NCBI GenBank assembly: GCA_003153155.1
Contig: PLWV01000026.1
Coordinates: 17,431 to 81,430 of the forward strand
Direction: 5' to 3'
DNA length: 64,000 nucleotides
DNA from: Gallionella sp.
Lineage (GTDB): Bacteria > Pseudomonadota > Gammaproteobacteria > Burkholderiales > Gallionellaceae
Shown here: piece by piece, positions 8,743-17,434 of the stretch
Layout of the letters: each line of letters opens with the position of its first letter
Position numbering within the stretch: position 1 is the stretch's first letter
Position numbers and translations under genes: made by a program
The notes under the pieces: generated by a model
Seen by the model: only the letters and a program-made list of their open reading frames with translations
What the model was told of the DNA's origin: nothing
The model's database searches: none

Positions 8743-8839
8743 TAGCCATCTGACTAACCCAGCAAAAGACGCTGGGCAAGTCATTGGTTATAGCCATTCG
8801 ACTAGGCTATCAAAAGACGATAGCCAAGTCGCTGGTTAT
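8743..8839 (+). repeat. Two tandem covarying hairpin repeat units
   Basis: Units 8743-8791 and 8791-8839 share the terminal T. Each has outer stem TAGCCA/TGGTTA, a middle stem (TGACT/AGTCA in the first, CGACT/AGTCG in the second) and an apical stem (CCAGC/GCTGG, then GGCTATC/GATAGCC) around a conserved AAAAGAC loop. A leader of two degenerate CTGATGAAACTA copies precedes them (8717-8742). They fill the gap between two minus-strand genes. Confidence 0.85.
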
Positions 8840-8893
8840 CCCGCAAGCGGGCGAGGGGGACAAGGACTCGCTGCACGAGTTTTACTTTAAAGT

Positions 8894-10018
8894 TCAGACG
8901 GGAGAAATATAACCGTCCAGATACCATTGGTAAAGCAGTTCGATCAACTCAGCCGAACAGTCCTTCAAGGCTGGTGATTCGCGCCGGTCAGCCAGGCTGC
9001 GCAACAATAGGTAGTCACCTTCGCGTGCTTGATGAGCTTCGCCGTTCATAAAGATCCAACCGGCATGACACAGCATCTGGCTTTTCAAGTCGAGTTTTAC
9101 ACCCTGCTTTTGTAGCGCTTGCCTGAATTTCGCCAGGCTCAACGGCCATTCCGGCGCGTCGAAGAAAATGTGCGGCTTGGGTTCGCTTAAATAGCAGCCG
9201 AGGAAATTTGCGATGTCTTCCTTGTCCCAGCGCACTTGTTTGATGGCTTGTTCCGCCTGATGCAACATCGCCGCACTGATTTCGGAAGGATGTTTCTGCG
9301 TCTTCAGATCGGGATCGGCGTACATGCCGTCCACTTCTATCCTGTCTTGCAAATACACCAGGAATTGCTCGGCCAGTTCCTGATAGGCGGGCGTGCGGAA
9401 GCCGATGGAATAAGACATGCAGTCGTCTTCGGCGATGCCGTTGTGAGCATAGTGCGGCGGCAGATACAGCATGTCACCGGCTTCCAGCACCCATTCCTGC
9501 TCGACTCTGAAATCGCGCAGGATGCGTAGCGGTGCGCCTTCTATCAGGCTGCGATCCGCTTGCGCGGAAATCTGCCAGCGGCGATGCCCCGATCCTTGCA
9601 GCAAAAATACGTCGTAGGAGTCAAAGTGCGGCCCAACCCCCCCGCCTTTGGGCGCATAGCTCACCATCAAATCGTCCAGCCGCGCGTGGGGAATGAAAGC
9701 GAAATGTTTGAGCAGCGCGGCTGCTTCGGGAAGATAATGATTCACGCCCTGCACCAGCACCGTCCACTTGTCCTTGCCAAGGTTATCCAGGTCTTCCGGT
9801 TCAAACGGCGCCTGCAGCAATTCAAACTTGCCGCGTCGTTGCGTCACCAGGCGTGCCTGCACGTCTTCGGTACAGGCCAGAGCTATCAATTGCTGCGGGT
9901 CGATCAAACCAATGAATTGCGGGAAGGCCTGGCGAATCAGCAAGGGCTTTTTCTGCCAGTAATCGCGCAGGAATTCGTTAACGGTCAGCCCGCCGAGCAG
10001 GGAAAGTTTGGTTTTCAT
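8894..10018 (-). CDS. Cupin/JmjC-type ribosomal oxygenase (RoxA/YcfD-like)
   Basis: A 374-residue Fe(II)/2-oxoglutarate-dependent oxygenase of the ribosomal protein hydroxylase family; E. coli YcfD hydroxylates Arg81 of ribosomal protein L16. The metal triad is visible as His131-x-Asp133 in GPHFDSYD plus a distal His (His189 or His192 in LPPHYAHN). The N-terminus FLRDYWQKKPLLIRQAFP and GDMLYLPPHY are family hallmarks, and the C-terminal winged-helix-like region is present. Length matches the family. It is transcribed away from prxQ (10131) with a 112-bp shared promoter region. The substrate is inferred from homology. Confidence 0.88.
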   Translation of the reverse strand: MKTKLSLLGGLTVNEFLRDYWQKKPLLIRQAFPQFIGLIDPQQLIALACTEDVQARLVTQRRGKFELLQAPFEPEDLDNLGKDKWTVLVQGVNHYLPEAAALLKHFAFIPHARLDDLMVSYAPKGGGVGPHFDSYDVFLLQGSGHRRWQISAQADRSLIEGAPLRILRDFRVEQEWVLEAGDMLYLPPHYAHNGIAEDDCMSYSIGFRTPAYQELAEQFLVYLQDRIEVDGMYADPDLKTQKHPSEISAAMLHQAEQAIKQVRWDKEDIANFLGCYLSEPKPHIFFDAPEWPLSLAKFRQALQKQGVKLDLKSQMLCHAGWIFMNGEAHQAREGDYLLLRSLADRRESPALKDCSAELIELLYQWYLDGYISPV

Positions 10019-10130
10019 TGCGCGGATTATAGCTGTCCAATGTCCGATATGGGTCCGATCTGGGCATGACGAAAATTTTTTTATAACGTGACCGAAAAGT
10101 GTTTAAAATGCGGCACAGGGGGAAACATCA

Positions 10131-10610
10131 ATGCTATTTTTACAGCTTACTACCGGAATAGAAGCACCGCACTTCGAGTTGCCGGATTCCGATATGCAGA
10201 CTTTCAGTCTCGCATCACTGCAGGGCAAGAAAAATGTCGTGCTGTATTTTTATCCCAGGGACGACACGCCTGGCTGCACCATGGAAGCCAATGAGTTCAG
10301 CGAACTGGAACATGAGTTCAGCAAGCTGGACACTATCGTGATCGGTATCAGCCGCGATGATTGTTTAAGCCATGCGTCGTTTCGCGACAAGTATGGCCTG
10401 TCGGTATTGCTGCTCTCCGATCCCGATGCGCGTGTCTGCAAGCGCTATGGTGTGATGTATGAAAAAGAAGTTGATGGGCAAAAAAAATTGTCTATCAAAC
10501 GCTCCACATTCGTGATCGATCAACACGGCAAATTGCGTCATGTCATGTACGGTGTGCAGGCACACGGACATGCGCAGGAAATCCTTAATTTGATAAAGGA
10601 GCTGAAATGA
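10131..10610 (+). CDS. bcp: Thioredoxin-dependent peroxiredoxin (PrxQ/Bcp)
   Basis: A 159-residue peroxiredoxin that reduces hydrogen and organic peroxides in the cytoplasm. The peroxidatic Cys49 lies in the PRDDTPGCT motif. The usual resolving Cys five residues later is replaced by Ala54 (CTMEANEF), so this copy is either of the one-Cys PrxQ type or uses another cysteine such as Cys82. The start at 10131 has AGGGGGA ten bases upstream. Its last four bases overlap slyD, giving a prxQ-slyD operon. Confidence 0.92.
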   Translation: MLFLQLTTGIEAPHFELPDSDMQTFSLASLQGKKNVVLYFYPRDDTPGCTMEANEFSELEHEFSKLDTIVIGISRDDCLSHASFRDKYGLSVLLLSDPDARVCKRYGVMYEKEVDGQKKLSIKRSTFVIDQHGKLRHVMYGVQAHGHAQEILNLIKELK

Positions 10611-11095
10611 AAATCGCCAAAGACACGGTTGTTTCGCTGAACTACGAATTGTTCGATTCGACCGGCGAATTGCTGGAAAAAGTCGAAGAGCAGATCAGCT
10701 ACTTGCATGGCGGCTACGACGGCATTTTTCCACTGGTCGAAGAGGCACTGCATGGCAAAAGCATCGGCGATAAATGCAGCGTTACCATGCAGCCCGATGA
10801 CGCTTTCGGCGAATACGACCACAACTTGGTCGAAGTCGAGCCGCGCAGTTCATTCCCGAAAGAAGTCAGCGTCGGAATGCAATTCGAAGGCGCACCGGAG
10901 GCTTCAGATGATGATGATTTCTTGCTCTTCACCGTGGTGGAAGTGACCGACGACGAAGTGACGGTGGACGGCAATCACCCGCTGGCTGGCAAAACGCTGA
11001 CTTTCAATTGCACCGTCACCGGTGTGCGCAAGGCTACCGCAGAGGAGTTGGAGCATGGGCATGTGCATGAAGAAGGCGTTGGCCACCTCCACTAA
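10607..11095 (+). CDS. slyD: FKBP-type peptidyl-prolyl isomerase SlyD
   Basis: A 162-residue prolyl isomerase and metallochaperone. The FKBP half-domain (residues 1-65, YLHGGYDGIFPLVEEAL) is interrupted by an IF chaperone insert (about 66-130, DDAFGEYDHNLVEVEP through FLLFTVVEV) and then closes with the last strand. The tail HGHVHEEGVGHLH is a short His-rich metal-binding end, much shorter than in E. coli. It overlaps bcp by four bases (ATGA). A 202-bp structured repeat begins directly at its stop codon. Confidence 0.93.
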   Translation: MKIAKDTVVSLNYELFDSTGELLEKVEEQISYLHGGYDGIFPLVEEALHGKSIGDKCSVTMQPDDAFGEYDHNLVEVEPRSSFPKEVSVGMQFEGAPEASDDDDFLLFTVVEVTDDEVTVDGNHPLAGKTLTFNCTVTGVRKATAEELEHGHVHEEGVGHLH

Positions 11096-11296
11096 AAAAC
11101 CTCTGTAAAACTACTGATGAAACTACTAGCCATCTGACTAACCCAGCAAAAGACGCTGGGCAAGTCATTGGTTATGCGCTCGACAGAGCGTTGTTGCGAA
11201 AGGTTTCGAAATGCTCATGTACGAAATGTACATTCCGCTTCCTCAACCTTTCGCGCCTAGCTCTGCCATCGCTCGCTACGTTTTTCAGAGGTTTTT
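11095..11296. repeat. 202-bp composite inverted-repeat element, copy 1
   Basis: Terminal inverted repeats AAAAACCTCTGTAAAAC and GTTTTTCAGAGGTTTTT (one mismatch) enclose a covarying hairpin unit (11127-11175), a small CGCTC/GAGCG hairpin, and a nested stem with perfect GCGAAAGGTT/AACCTTTCGC outside and ATGTAC/GTACAT inside. The same layout with different, again complementary, stem sequences recurs at 17180-17383. It lies between the converging slyD and glycosyltransferase genes. Confidence 0.85.
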
Positions 11297-11335
11297 GGGC
11301 TGGGTAGGTGGGTAGGGTGCGTTCTACGCATCACC

Positions 11336-12436
11336 TTACAAATCAAGTCTCTTAGCCAACCAATTCGCAACTTGCTCACCACCTTCTGGAGTGACCGGCA
11401 CAGGCCGCTGCGCTTTCCAGATTTCTTCCAGCACTTCAGCAATCCTTCCCTGTTCCAATGCCTGCCGCGAGACTTCGCGGCAACTGCAATGTTGTTGCAG
11501 CCATGCGATCAAGGCGGGCGATTCCGGCCAGTCGGCGCGGCTGACGTAGAGCACCGGTACACCGCTGCATGCAGCCTCGACGAAGCTGCCGTAACCGGGT
11601 TTGCAGATCAACGCGTCGCTGCTGGCGAGCAGGTCGCAGAAACTCATCCGGGTGCCCGGACAAAAGTTTTTCGTCTGCAATGTTTCAAGGATGATCGCAT
11701 CGGGATGGTCGGCCTGCCAGCTTTGCTGCACCAGCCAGCGCACGCCGTCTATCCTCGGCCATTCTTCTATAGGCAAGCGGCTGGCGATACCGCCCAGACT
11801 GATCAGCACCAGCTTTTCGCCGGTGGATAGTTTGAGGCGCTGGTTGAGTTCTGCGCGCCGGTTCGTGCCGATCGCGGCGATGGGTGAGACGTGAATGAGG
11901 TTGGGCAGGCTGGTCATGGACATGCCCGGCGTGGCGCGCAGGAAAGCATCGGCGTTGGCGTAACAGTCGCGGATTTGCTTGGCGATTGCGTTATCGCCGC
12001 AGTAGTGGCGATAGATGTCCGCCCAGTTCAGCGAACACAGCGCGGCATTCGGAATGCCCGCGCGCTGTGCGCCCGCCAGCGGCAGATAGCCAACGTTGGA
12101 AAATACAAAGTCCGCCTTGAGTTCGCGTAGCAGGCGTGCCTCCTCCGCGACGCGCGTATCCCAGTTTGCATGAAAGTTGCGATAGGCTGCGCAACTCTCC
12201 GCCACGCGCACATCCAGCGCGGAGGACATCAACATGCCGATGTCGCTGTCATCTGCCAGATGGGTGAACGGTGCATGAATGCGTGAGCGCAGATGCTCGG
12301 CTGAGACGGCAGAGCGCACCGTGATACGAAGTTGCGGCATGCGCTCATGCAGCAGATTCAGAATCGGCGCGGTCTGTGCGACATGACCGAAACCGTGGCC
12401 TGAGATGGAGACGACGAGATGAGGCAGGTTGTGCAT
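11336..12436 (-). CDS. MurG-like GT-B glycosyltransferase
   Basis: A 366-residue protein with a GT-B glycosyltransferase layout. The N-terminal Rossmann half starts with VSISGHGFGHVAQTAPIL, where GHGFGH is the glycine-rich acceptor loop typical of MurG/UGT-like enzymes; the C-terminal half has LVLISLGGIASR and the donor-site-like CKPGYGSFVEAACSGVPVLYV. The donor and acceptor are unknown. The peptide NFCPGTRM near residues 262-269 is encoded by a palindromic repeat copy (11646-11661) and looks like a short insertion. It converges with slyD across the 202-bp element. Confidence 0.75.
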   Translation of the reverse strand: MHNLPHLVVSISGHGFGHVAQTAPILNLLHERMPQLRITVRSAVSAEHLRSRIHAPFTHLADDSDIGMLMSSALDVRVAESCAAYRNFHANWDTRVAEEARLLRELKADFVFSNVGYLPLAGAQRAGIPNAALCSLNWADIYRHYCGDNAIAKQIRDCYANADAFLRATPGMSMTSLPNLIHVSPIAAIGTNRRAELNQRLKLSTGEKLVLISLGGIASRLPIEEWPRIDGVRWLVQQSWQADHPDAIILETLQTKNFCPGTRMSFCDLLASSDALICKPGYGSFVEAACSGVPVLYVSRADWPESPALIAWLQQHCSCREVSRQALEQGRIAEVLEEIWKAQRPVPVTPEGGEQVANWLAKRLDL

Positions 12437-12583
12437 AAAAATAGCTGAAAGAGTTTGGCGCGATTATTTCACATTTGTCTCGATGACTATTGCCAAGTAA
12501 CCTTTAATCGTCTGCGCGAGCAGGACAAACGTTCTGGTTGCAAGATGTTGCGTTGCAAGCCAAAAATCGCGAGAATAGGCGTT

Positions 12584-12922
12584 ATGGATAAAACAGTAAA
12601 AACCCGTGCATTCCCTGGCAACGTAAAGAGTGCTGCTTCGCAAGGCAATCTGACGGAGGCCCAGGAGAAAACTCTTGAGCTCGCAAAGAAGAATGCCCAG
12701 CTTGAAGAAGTGAAGGGCAAGTTGTTCGAACATTTAAAAACAATCGAGCAGCTGCGGGAAAGCCTCAAGCAGGAACAGGCGAGAACGGCAGAGATGGTAA
12801 GGAAGACGGCCGGGCTGGAAGCCAAAGAAAACAAATTGGCCGAGTTGGAAGCCAAGGTAAAAGAATTGACCGTGGCGCTGGGCAAGATTTCAAATATCGC
12901 CGCTGCGGGGAAGGCGGGTTAG
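12584..12922 (+). CDS. Coiled-coil protein of unknown function
   Basis: A 112-residue, Lys/Glu-rich protein. After a short basic N-terminus (MDKTVKTRAFPGN) residues 22-105 form an almost continuous heptad-repeat coiled coil rich in Leu, Glu and Lys. No signal peptide, membrane segment or cysteine is visible. I use ATG 12584, preceded by GAGAATAGG; a longer frame from 12455 overlaps the promoter of the divergent glycosyltransferase gene and is less likely. A GGGCAC/GTGCCC hairpin just after the stop may end transcription. Confidence 0.6.
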   Translation: MDKTVKTRAFPGNVKSAASQGNLTEAQEKTLELAKKNAQLEEVKGKLFEHLKTIEQLRESLKQEQARTAEMVRKTAGLEAKENKLAELEAKVKELTVALGKISNIAAAGKAG

Positions 12923-13032
12923 CCGCTCCTGTCCGCGTGGGCACGCTGTGCCCAATCTACTTGGCTTAAAGCCTAAAAGTCGTTCGTGCCTGACCCATAT
13001 AGTATTTAGTGGCCTGTCCCTGATTACTTTTG

Positions 13033-13485
13033 CTATTTCTTTTCGTTGAGATACGTCTTCAATGCCTGTTCAATGCCTGCTTGAATCTGCGCCTCTGATT
13101 TGCCCGACTTAACTAGTTGTTCTATGACGAGTATGTGGATATTGTTTGCTGTCTTTTCAAACATAGGCCAAATTGCTTCCAAACGTTGTGTTGCTTCGTA
13201 AAGGAGCGATGTGCTTAGGGCGATAGCTCCATATTCACGAAAGAAATGGTGCGTTACCCAGTTTCTCTTTTGCAGGGCATCTTCAAGTTCCGTTGTTAGC
13301 TCTGCTGTAAGGTGAAGCTCTTTGGCAGCGTCTCGTATCAATTTACCGAGAGTCTGATTGTATCTAGTGTCCATCAACGTACGGATTTTAGACTCCCACG
13401 CTTCGTTCTCTAATGCGAATGTGACAGCAAATAATGAAACTAGCGATTGCTCAAGTGATTGAGCCTGAAATGAAGCCATACCCAA
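13033..13485 (-). CDS. HEPN-like hypothetical protein
   Basis: A 150-residue all-helical protein. Residues 74-79 (Arg-Asn-Trp-Val-Thr-His) give the R-x4-H signature of HEPN ribonucleases, with the Asn next to Arg that is typical of the active group. Helices precede (MDTRYNQTLGKLIRDAAKEL) and follow it as expected for the fold. HEPN proteins act in toxin-antitoxin, abortive infection and RNA-processing systems, usually with a nucleotidyltransferase partner; none is adjacent here. It is a lone gene downstream of mutS on the same strand, in a visibly AT-richer patch. The family is inferred from the motif and helix pattern only. Confidence 0.5.
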   Translation of the reverse strand: MGMASFQAQSLEQSLVSLFAVTFALENEAWESKIRTLMDTRYNQTLGKLIRDAAKELHLTAELTTELEDALQKRNWVTHHFFREYGAIALSTSLLYEATQRLEAIWPMFEKTANNIHILVIEQLVKSGKSEAQIQAGIEQALKTYLNEKK

Positions 13486-13579
13486 AGCGGCCGCAAATCA
13501 TGTGAATCCTTGCTTGTTGCTCATTGTTTTTCACACATAAAATTTATAGAGTTAGAGTAAATAATTATTGATCCACGCG

Positions 13580-16351
13580 CTACATCAATTTTTTAAGTTG
13601 ATACAACCTCTCCAGCGCTTCTTTCGGACTCAATTCATCCGGATATAAATCTTGCAGTAATTTCAACACCGGATGCTCTTCGGGTTCCGGCATCTCCGGT
13701 TTTTTGTCGAACAGATCGCCCTGCGGATTCTGTGCGGCGCTGTTCTGTTCCAGCTTGAGCAGTTGTTTCTTGGCGGCGCGGATGACCTCGTTCGGCACGC
13801 CCGCCAAGGCGGCGACTTGCAGGCCGTAGCTCTGGCTGGCTGCGCCTTCGTTCACGGAGTGCAGGAACACGATGCTGTGCTGGTGTTCAATGGCGGCGAG
13901 GTGGACGTTGGACAGTTGCGTGAACTCTTCCGACAGTCGCGTCAGTTCGAAATAATGTGTGGCGAACAGCGTGTAGCTGCGGTTCTTTTCCAGCAGGTGG
14001 CGCGCGATGGCGTAGGCGAGGGCGAGGCCGTCGAAGGTGGAGGTGCCGCGCCCGATTTCGTCCACCAGCACCAGACTTTTTTCGGTGGCGTTGTGCAGGA
14101 TGTTGGCGGCTTCGGTCATCTCGACCATGAAGGTGGAGCGTCCGCTGGCGAGGTCGTCCGATGCGCCGATGCGGGTGAATATCTGGTCGATCTCGCCGAG
14201 CACGGCTTGCTGCGCCGGGACGAAGCTGCCGCAGTGCGCGAGCAGCGCGATCAATGCGACCTGGCGCATGTAGGTGGATTTGCCGCCCATGTTCGGGCCG
14301 GTGATCAGCAACATGCGCCTCGCCTCGTTCAGCGTGGTGTCGTTCGGCGTGAATGTATCCACTTGCGCTTCCACCACCGGATGCCGCCCTTGCGTGATGA
14401 GGATTTGCGGCTCGTCGGAAAATTGCGGCGCGCTGTAATTCAGCGTGGCGGCGCGCTCGGCAAAGGTGGCGAGCACATCGAGTTCGGCAATTGCGGCGGC
14501 GATGCGCTGCAATGCCGCGATGTGCGGCGCAAGCTGGTCCAGCAGTTGTTCGTAGAGGAATTTTTCGCGCGCCAGTGCGCGCTCGTTGGCGGACAGTGCT
14601 TTGTCCTCGAAAGTCTTGAGTTCCGGCGTGATGTAGCGTTCGGCATTTTTTAGCGTCTGGCGACGGCGGTAATCGTCCGGCACGTTGCCTGATTGGGCAT
14701 GGCTCACCTCGATGTAAAAACCATGTACGCGGTTGTATTCCACTTTCAGCGTGGCGATGCCGCTGCGCGCGCGTTCGCGTGTTTCCAGCGCCAGCAGGAA
14801 TTCACCGCAGTTGTTCTGGATGCCGCGCAGTTCGTCGAGTTCGGCATCGAAGCCGTCGGCGATCACGCCGCCTTCGCGCAATATCGAGGAAGGCTCGGCT
14901 TTCAGCGAGCGTTGCAAGATGGAGACTAATTCACTATCCGTTCGGGCTGAGCCTGTCGAAGCCTGAACGGAGGGGCTGGCTATGAGTGTGTCAACGTTCT
15001 CCACGTCGCTACGCGACGACCCTTCGACAAGCTCATAACCAGCGACTTGGCTATTGTCTTTTGATAGCCTAGTCGAATGGCTAGTTGTTTCATCAGGGCG
15101 AACGGTTAGGTAGAGGGCATCGGCCAGTGTGTTGATGAGCGGCGCATCGCACGCGGCCAGTGCGGCGTGCAGTTGCGGCAAGGTCAGCAGCGTGTCGCGC
15201 AGGCCGGACAGGTCGCGCGGACGGGCACTGCGCAACGCGATGCGCGCGGTAATGCGTTCCACATCAACACTGGGTTTGAGTTGCTCGTGTACCTTAAGGT
15301 GCAGTTCGCCCAGCTTATCCACCGCATCCAGCCTCGCCCGCAAAATATTCCGGTCGCGCAGCGGATGGTGCAGCCAGTGGTGCAACATGCGGCTGCCCAT
15401 GTTGGTCGCACAAGTGTCGAGCAGCGACAGCAGGGTGGGTGCAGGTTCTCCGCGCAGCGTCTGGGTGATTTCCAGATTGCGCCGCGTGCTGGCATCCATG
15501 CGCACGTAGCGATCCGCGCTGTACACCTGCAAGCTGCGGATGTGGCTGATGGCTTGTCCCTGCGTGAGTTTGGCATAACCGAGCAGCGCACCGGCGGCTT
15601 CCAACCCTGCGCTGTAATCATCGCAACCGAACCCGGAAAGATCGAGTGTGGCAAATTGCTGGCACAGCGCGCGACGCGATGTTTCTAAATCAAAGTGCCA
15701 ATCCGGGAGTGTCTTGAGAGCCGCATGGTTGTTGGCTTGCAGGCGAGTGCTTTCCGCATGCAGAATTTCCGAAGGTTGCAGGCGTTCCAGTTCGGCAGGC
15801 AGATTTTCAGCGGCAGTCTCGCAAACAAAAAACTGTCCAGATGCCAGATTCAGCCAGGCCAACCCAACCCCTCCCGGCCTCCCCTTGTCAGGGGAGGAGA
15901 TCGCCAGCAACAGGCTGTCGCGTTTTTCTTCCAGCAACGCGGAGTCGGTCAGCGTGCCAGGCGTAACGATGCGCACCACCTTGCGTTCCACCGGACCCTT
16001 GCTGGTGGCAGGGTCGCCAATCTGTTCGCAAATCGCCACCGATTCGCCAAGCTTGACCAGTCGCGCCAGATATTGCTCGGCGGCGTGATAAGGCACGCCC
16101 GCCATCTTGATCGGCTGGCCGTTGGAGGCACCGCGCTGCGTCAGCGTGATGTCGAGCAGTTTTGCCGCGCGCGCCGCATCCTCATGGAACAGCTCGTAAA
16201 AATCCCCCATGCGGTAGAACATCAGCATGTCGGGATGCTGCGCCTTGATACGCAGATACTGCATCATCATCGGCGTGTGATTTCCGGCCGCGGTTTTGGC
16301 AATGCCGCCTGGCTCTTGCTTTGCCTGTGGCTGGAGATCCTGTTCGGACAT
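13580..16351 (-). CDS. mutS: DNA mismatch repair protein MutS
   Basis: MutS recognises base mismatches and starts repair with MutL. The N-terminal mismatch-binding domain carries the Phe-x-Glu motif (FYELF after MLMFYRMGD), the ATPase domain has Walker [10 protein letters not shown], Walker [13 protein letters not shown] and the TFATHYFEL switch, and the C-terminal helix-turn-helix dimer end is present. At 923 residues it is about 60 longer than most relatives. The surplus is residues about 413-472, between ADALYLT and the conserved [19 protein letters not shown]; its DNA consists of two repeat elements (14938-14970 and 15019-15106) read in frame. Nine bases separate its start from the suhB stop. 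Confidence 0.95.
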   Translation of the reverse strand: MSEQDLQPQAKQEPGGIAKTAAGNHTPMMMQYLRIKAQHPDMLMFYRMGDFYELFHEDAARAAKLLDITLTQRGASNGQPIKMAGVPYHAAEQYLARLVKLGESVAICEQIGDPATSKGPVERKVVRIVTPGTLTDSALLEEKRDSLLLAISSPDKGRPGGVGLAWLNLASGQFFVCETAAENLPAELERLQPSEILHAESTRLQANNHAALKTLPDWHFDLETSRRALCQQFATLDLSGFGCDDYSAGLEAAGALLGYAKLTQGQAISHIRSLQVYSADRYVRMDASTRRNLEITQTLRGEPAPTLLSLLDTCATNMGSRMLHHWLHHPLRDRNILRARLDAVDKLGELHLKVHEQLKPSVDVERITARIALRSARPRDLSGLRDTLLTLPQLHAALAACDAPLINTLADALYLTVRPDETTSHSTRLSKDNSQVAGYELVEGSSRSDVENVDTLIASPSVQASTGSARTDSELVSILQRSLKAEPSSILREGGVIADGFDAELDELRGIQNNCGEFLLALETRERARSGIATLKVEYNRVHGFYIEVSHAQSGNVPDDYRRRQTLKNAERYITPELKTFEDKALSANERALAREKFLYEQLLDQLAPHIAALQRIAAAIAELDVLATFAERAATLNYSAPQFSDEPQILITQGRHPVVEAQVDTFTPNDTTLNEARRMLLITGPNMGGKSTYMRQVALIALLAHCGSFVPAQQAVLGEIDQIFTRIGASDDLASGRSTFMVEMTEAANILHNATEKSLVLVDEIGRGTSTFDGLALAYAIARHLLEKNRSYTLFATHYFELTRLSEEFTQLSNVHLAAIEHQHSIVFLHSVNEGAASQSYGLQVAALAGVPNEVIRAAKKQLLKLEQNSAAQNPQGDLFDKKPEMPEPEEHPVLKLLQDLYPDELSPKEALERLYQLKKLM
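14938..15106 (-). repeat. Two repeat elements translated inside mutS
   Basis: 15019-15106 is the reverse complement, without a mismatch over 88 bp, of 49934-50021 between secD and secF; it contains one covarying hairpin unit (15035-15083) framed by CCGTTCGCCC and GAGCTTGTCGAAGGG. At 14938-14970 a second palindrome, CCGTTCgGGCT/AGCCtGAACGG, follows. Together they keep the mutS frame open and add about 60 codons. Confidence 0.88.
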
Positions 16352-16360
16352 GGTTTTGCG

Positions 16361-17158
16361 TCAGCCTTTCAGGCCTTGCGTGAGATGCGGCGCGATGACT
16401 TGCAACAGCAGCGGATGGATGTTGGGGTTGCCCGCGCAAATGTGCCCGGTCTTGAGGTAAGTGTCGCTGCCGTGCAGGTCGCTGACCAGTCCGCCTGCCT
16501 CGGTGATCAGCAAACAGCCGGCGGCGATATCCCAAGGGTGCAGTCCGGTCTCGAAGAATCCGTCATAACGTCCCGCCGCCATCCACGCCAGATCCAGCGC
16601 TGCGGAACCGGGGCGGCGCAAGCCTGAGGTCTTTTGCATCAGGTCGCGGAACATTGCCATGTACGCATCAAGATGCTCGAACCTGGTGTAGGGAAAGCCG
16701 GTACCGATCAGGCTGTCGGCAAGGTGCAGGCGTTTGGTAACACGAAGACGGCGGTCGTTGAGAAACGCGCCGCGTCCACGCGTGGCGGTAAACAGTTCGT
16801 TTTTGGTCGGGTCGTACACCACCGCCTGGGTGATGATGCCTCTGTGCTGCAAGGCGATGGACACGGCGTATTGCGGAAAGCCGTGCAAGAAGTTGGTCGT
16901 GCCATCCAGCGGATCGATGATCCAGAGGAACTCCGACTCGCCTTGAGAGCCGCTCTCTTCTGCTAGAATCGCGTGGTCCGGAAAGGCATCCAGCAAGGTT
17001 TGGATGATGGTTTGCTCGGCGGCGCGATCCACTTCGCTGACGAAATCCGCGTGGGATTTTTTGGTGACGGTGAGGTGATCTATCTTGTCGGCGGAGCGCT
17101 GAATCAGATTGCCGGCGCGACGCGCAGCCTTCACCGCGATGTTGAGCATGGGATGCAT
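16361..17158 (-). CDS. suhB: Inositol-1-monophosphatase SuhB
   Basis: A 265-residue Mg2+-dependent, Li+-sensitive phosphatase; in E. coli SuhB also joins the rRNA antitermination complex. Metal-site motifs are visible: Glu-Glu in ILAEESG, the [12 protein letters not shown] motif and WDIAAG near residue 217. Length is typical. It lies directly upstream of mutS on the same strand and is transcribed divergently from trmJ; the 204-bp structured element occupies the gap between them. Confidence 0.93.
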   Translation of the reverse strand: MHPMLNIAVKAARRAGNLIQRSADKIDHLTVTKKSHADFVSEVDRAAEQTIIQTLLDAFPDHAILAEESGSQGESEFLWIIDPLDGTTNFLHGFPQYAVSIALQHRGIITQAVVYDPTKNELFTATRGRGAFLNDRRLRVTKRLHLADSLIGTGFPYTRFEHLDAYMAMFRDLMQKTSGLRRPGSAALDLAWMAAGRYDGFFETGLHPWDIAAGCLLITEAGGLVSDLHGSDTYLKTGHICAGNPNIHPLLLQVIAPHLTQGLKG

Positions 17159-17179
17159 ATGAGTACGACCTTTTTAATG

Positions 17180-17383
17180 AAAGACCACCGCACAACTACT
17201 GATGAAACAACTAGCCATCTGACTAAGCTGGCAAACTACGCCAACTAAGTCATTGGTTATGCGCTTGCACATACGGCGTAAAAAAATAGCTCAAAATCCT
17301 CATGTATGAACGTAATACATTCCGGTTTTTCGCTATTTTTTGCCTTGTCTGAGCTGCGCTCGCTACGTTATGCGGAGGTCTTT
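17180..17383. repeat. 204-bp composite inverted-repeat element, copy 2
   Basis: The ends AAAGACCaCCGCA (17180-17192) and TGCGGaGGTCTTT (17371-17383) pair with one mismatch. Inside are a hairpin unit (17212-17260), a perfect stem AAAAAATAGC/GCTATTTTTT and an inner ATGTAT/ATACAT. Order, spacing and overall length match the element at 11095-11296 although most stem bases differ. It fills the divergent suhB/trmJ intergenic region and so may overlap their promoters. Confidence 0.85.
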
Positions 17384-17434
17384 AAGTTTAATGAGCGGTA
17401 AAATCAAGGCTGGCATTCTAGTTGGTATTACGTT

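Noticed and set aside
13673..14653. 326-codon frame opposite mutS
   Set aside because: Antisense to conserved MutS motifs; composition typical of a shadow frame.
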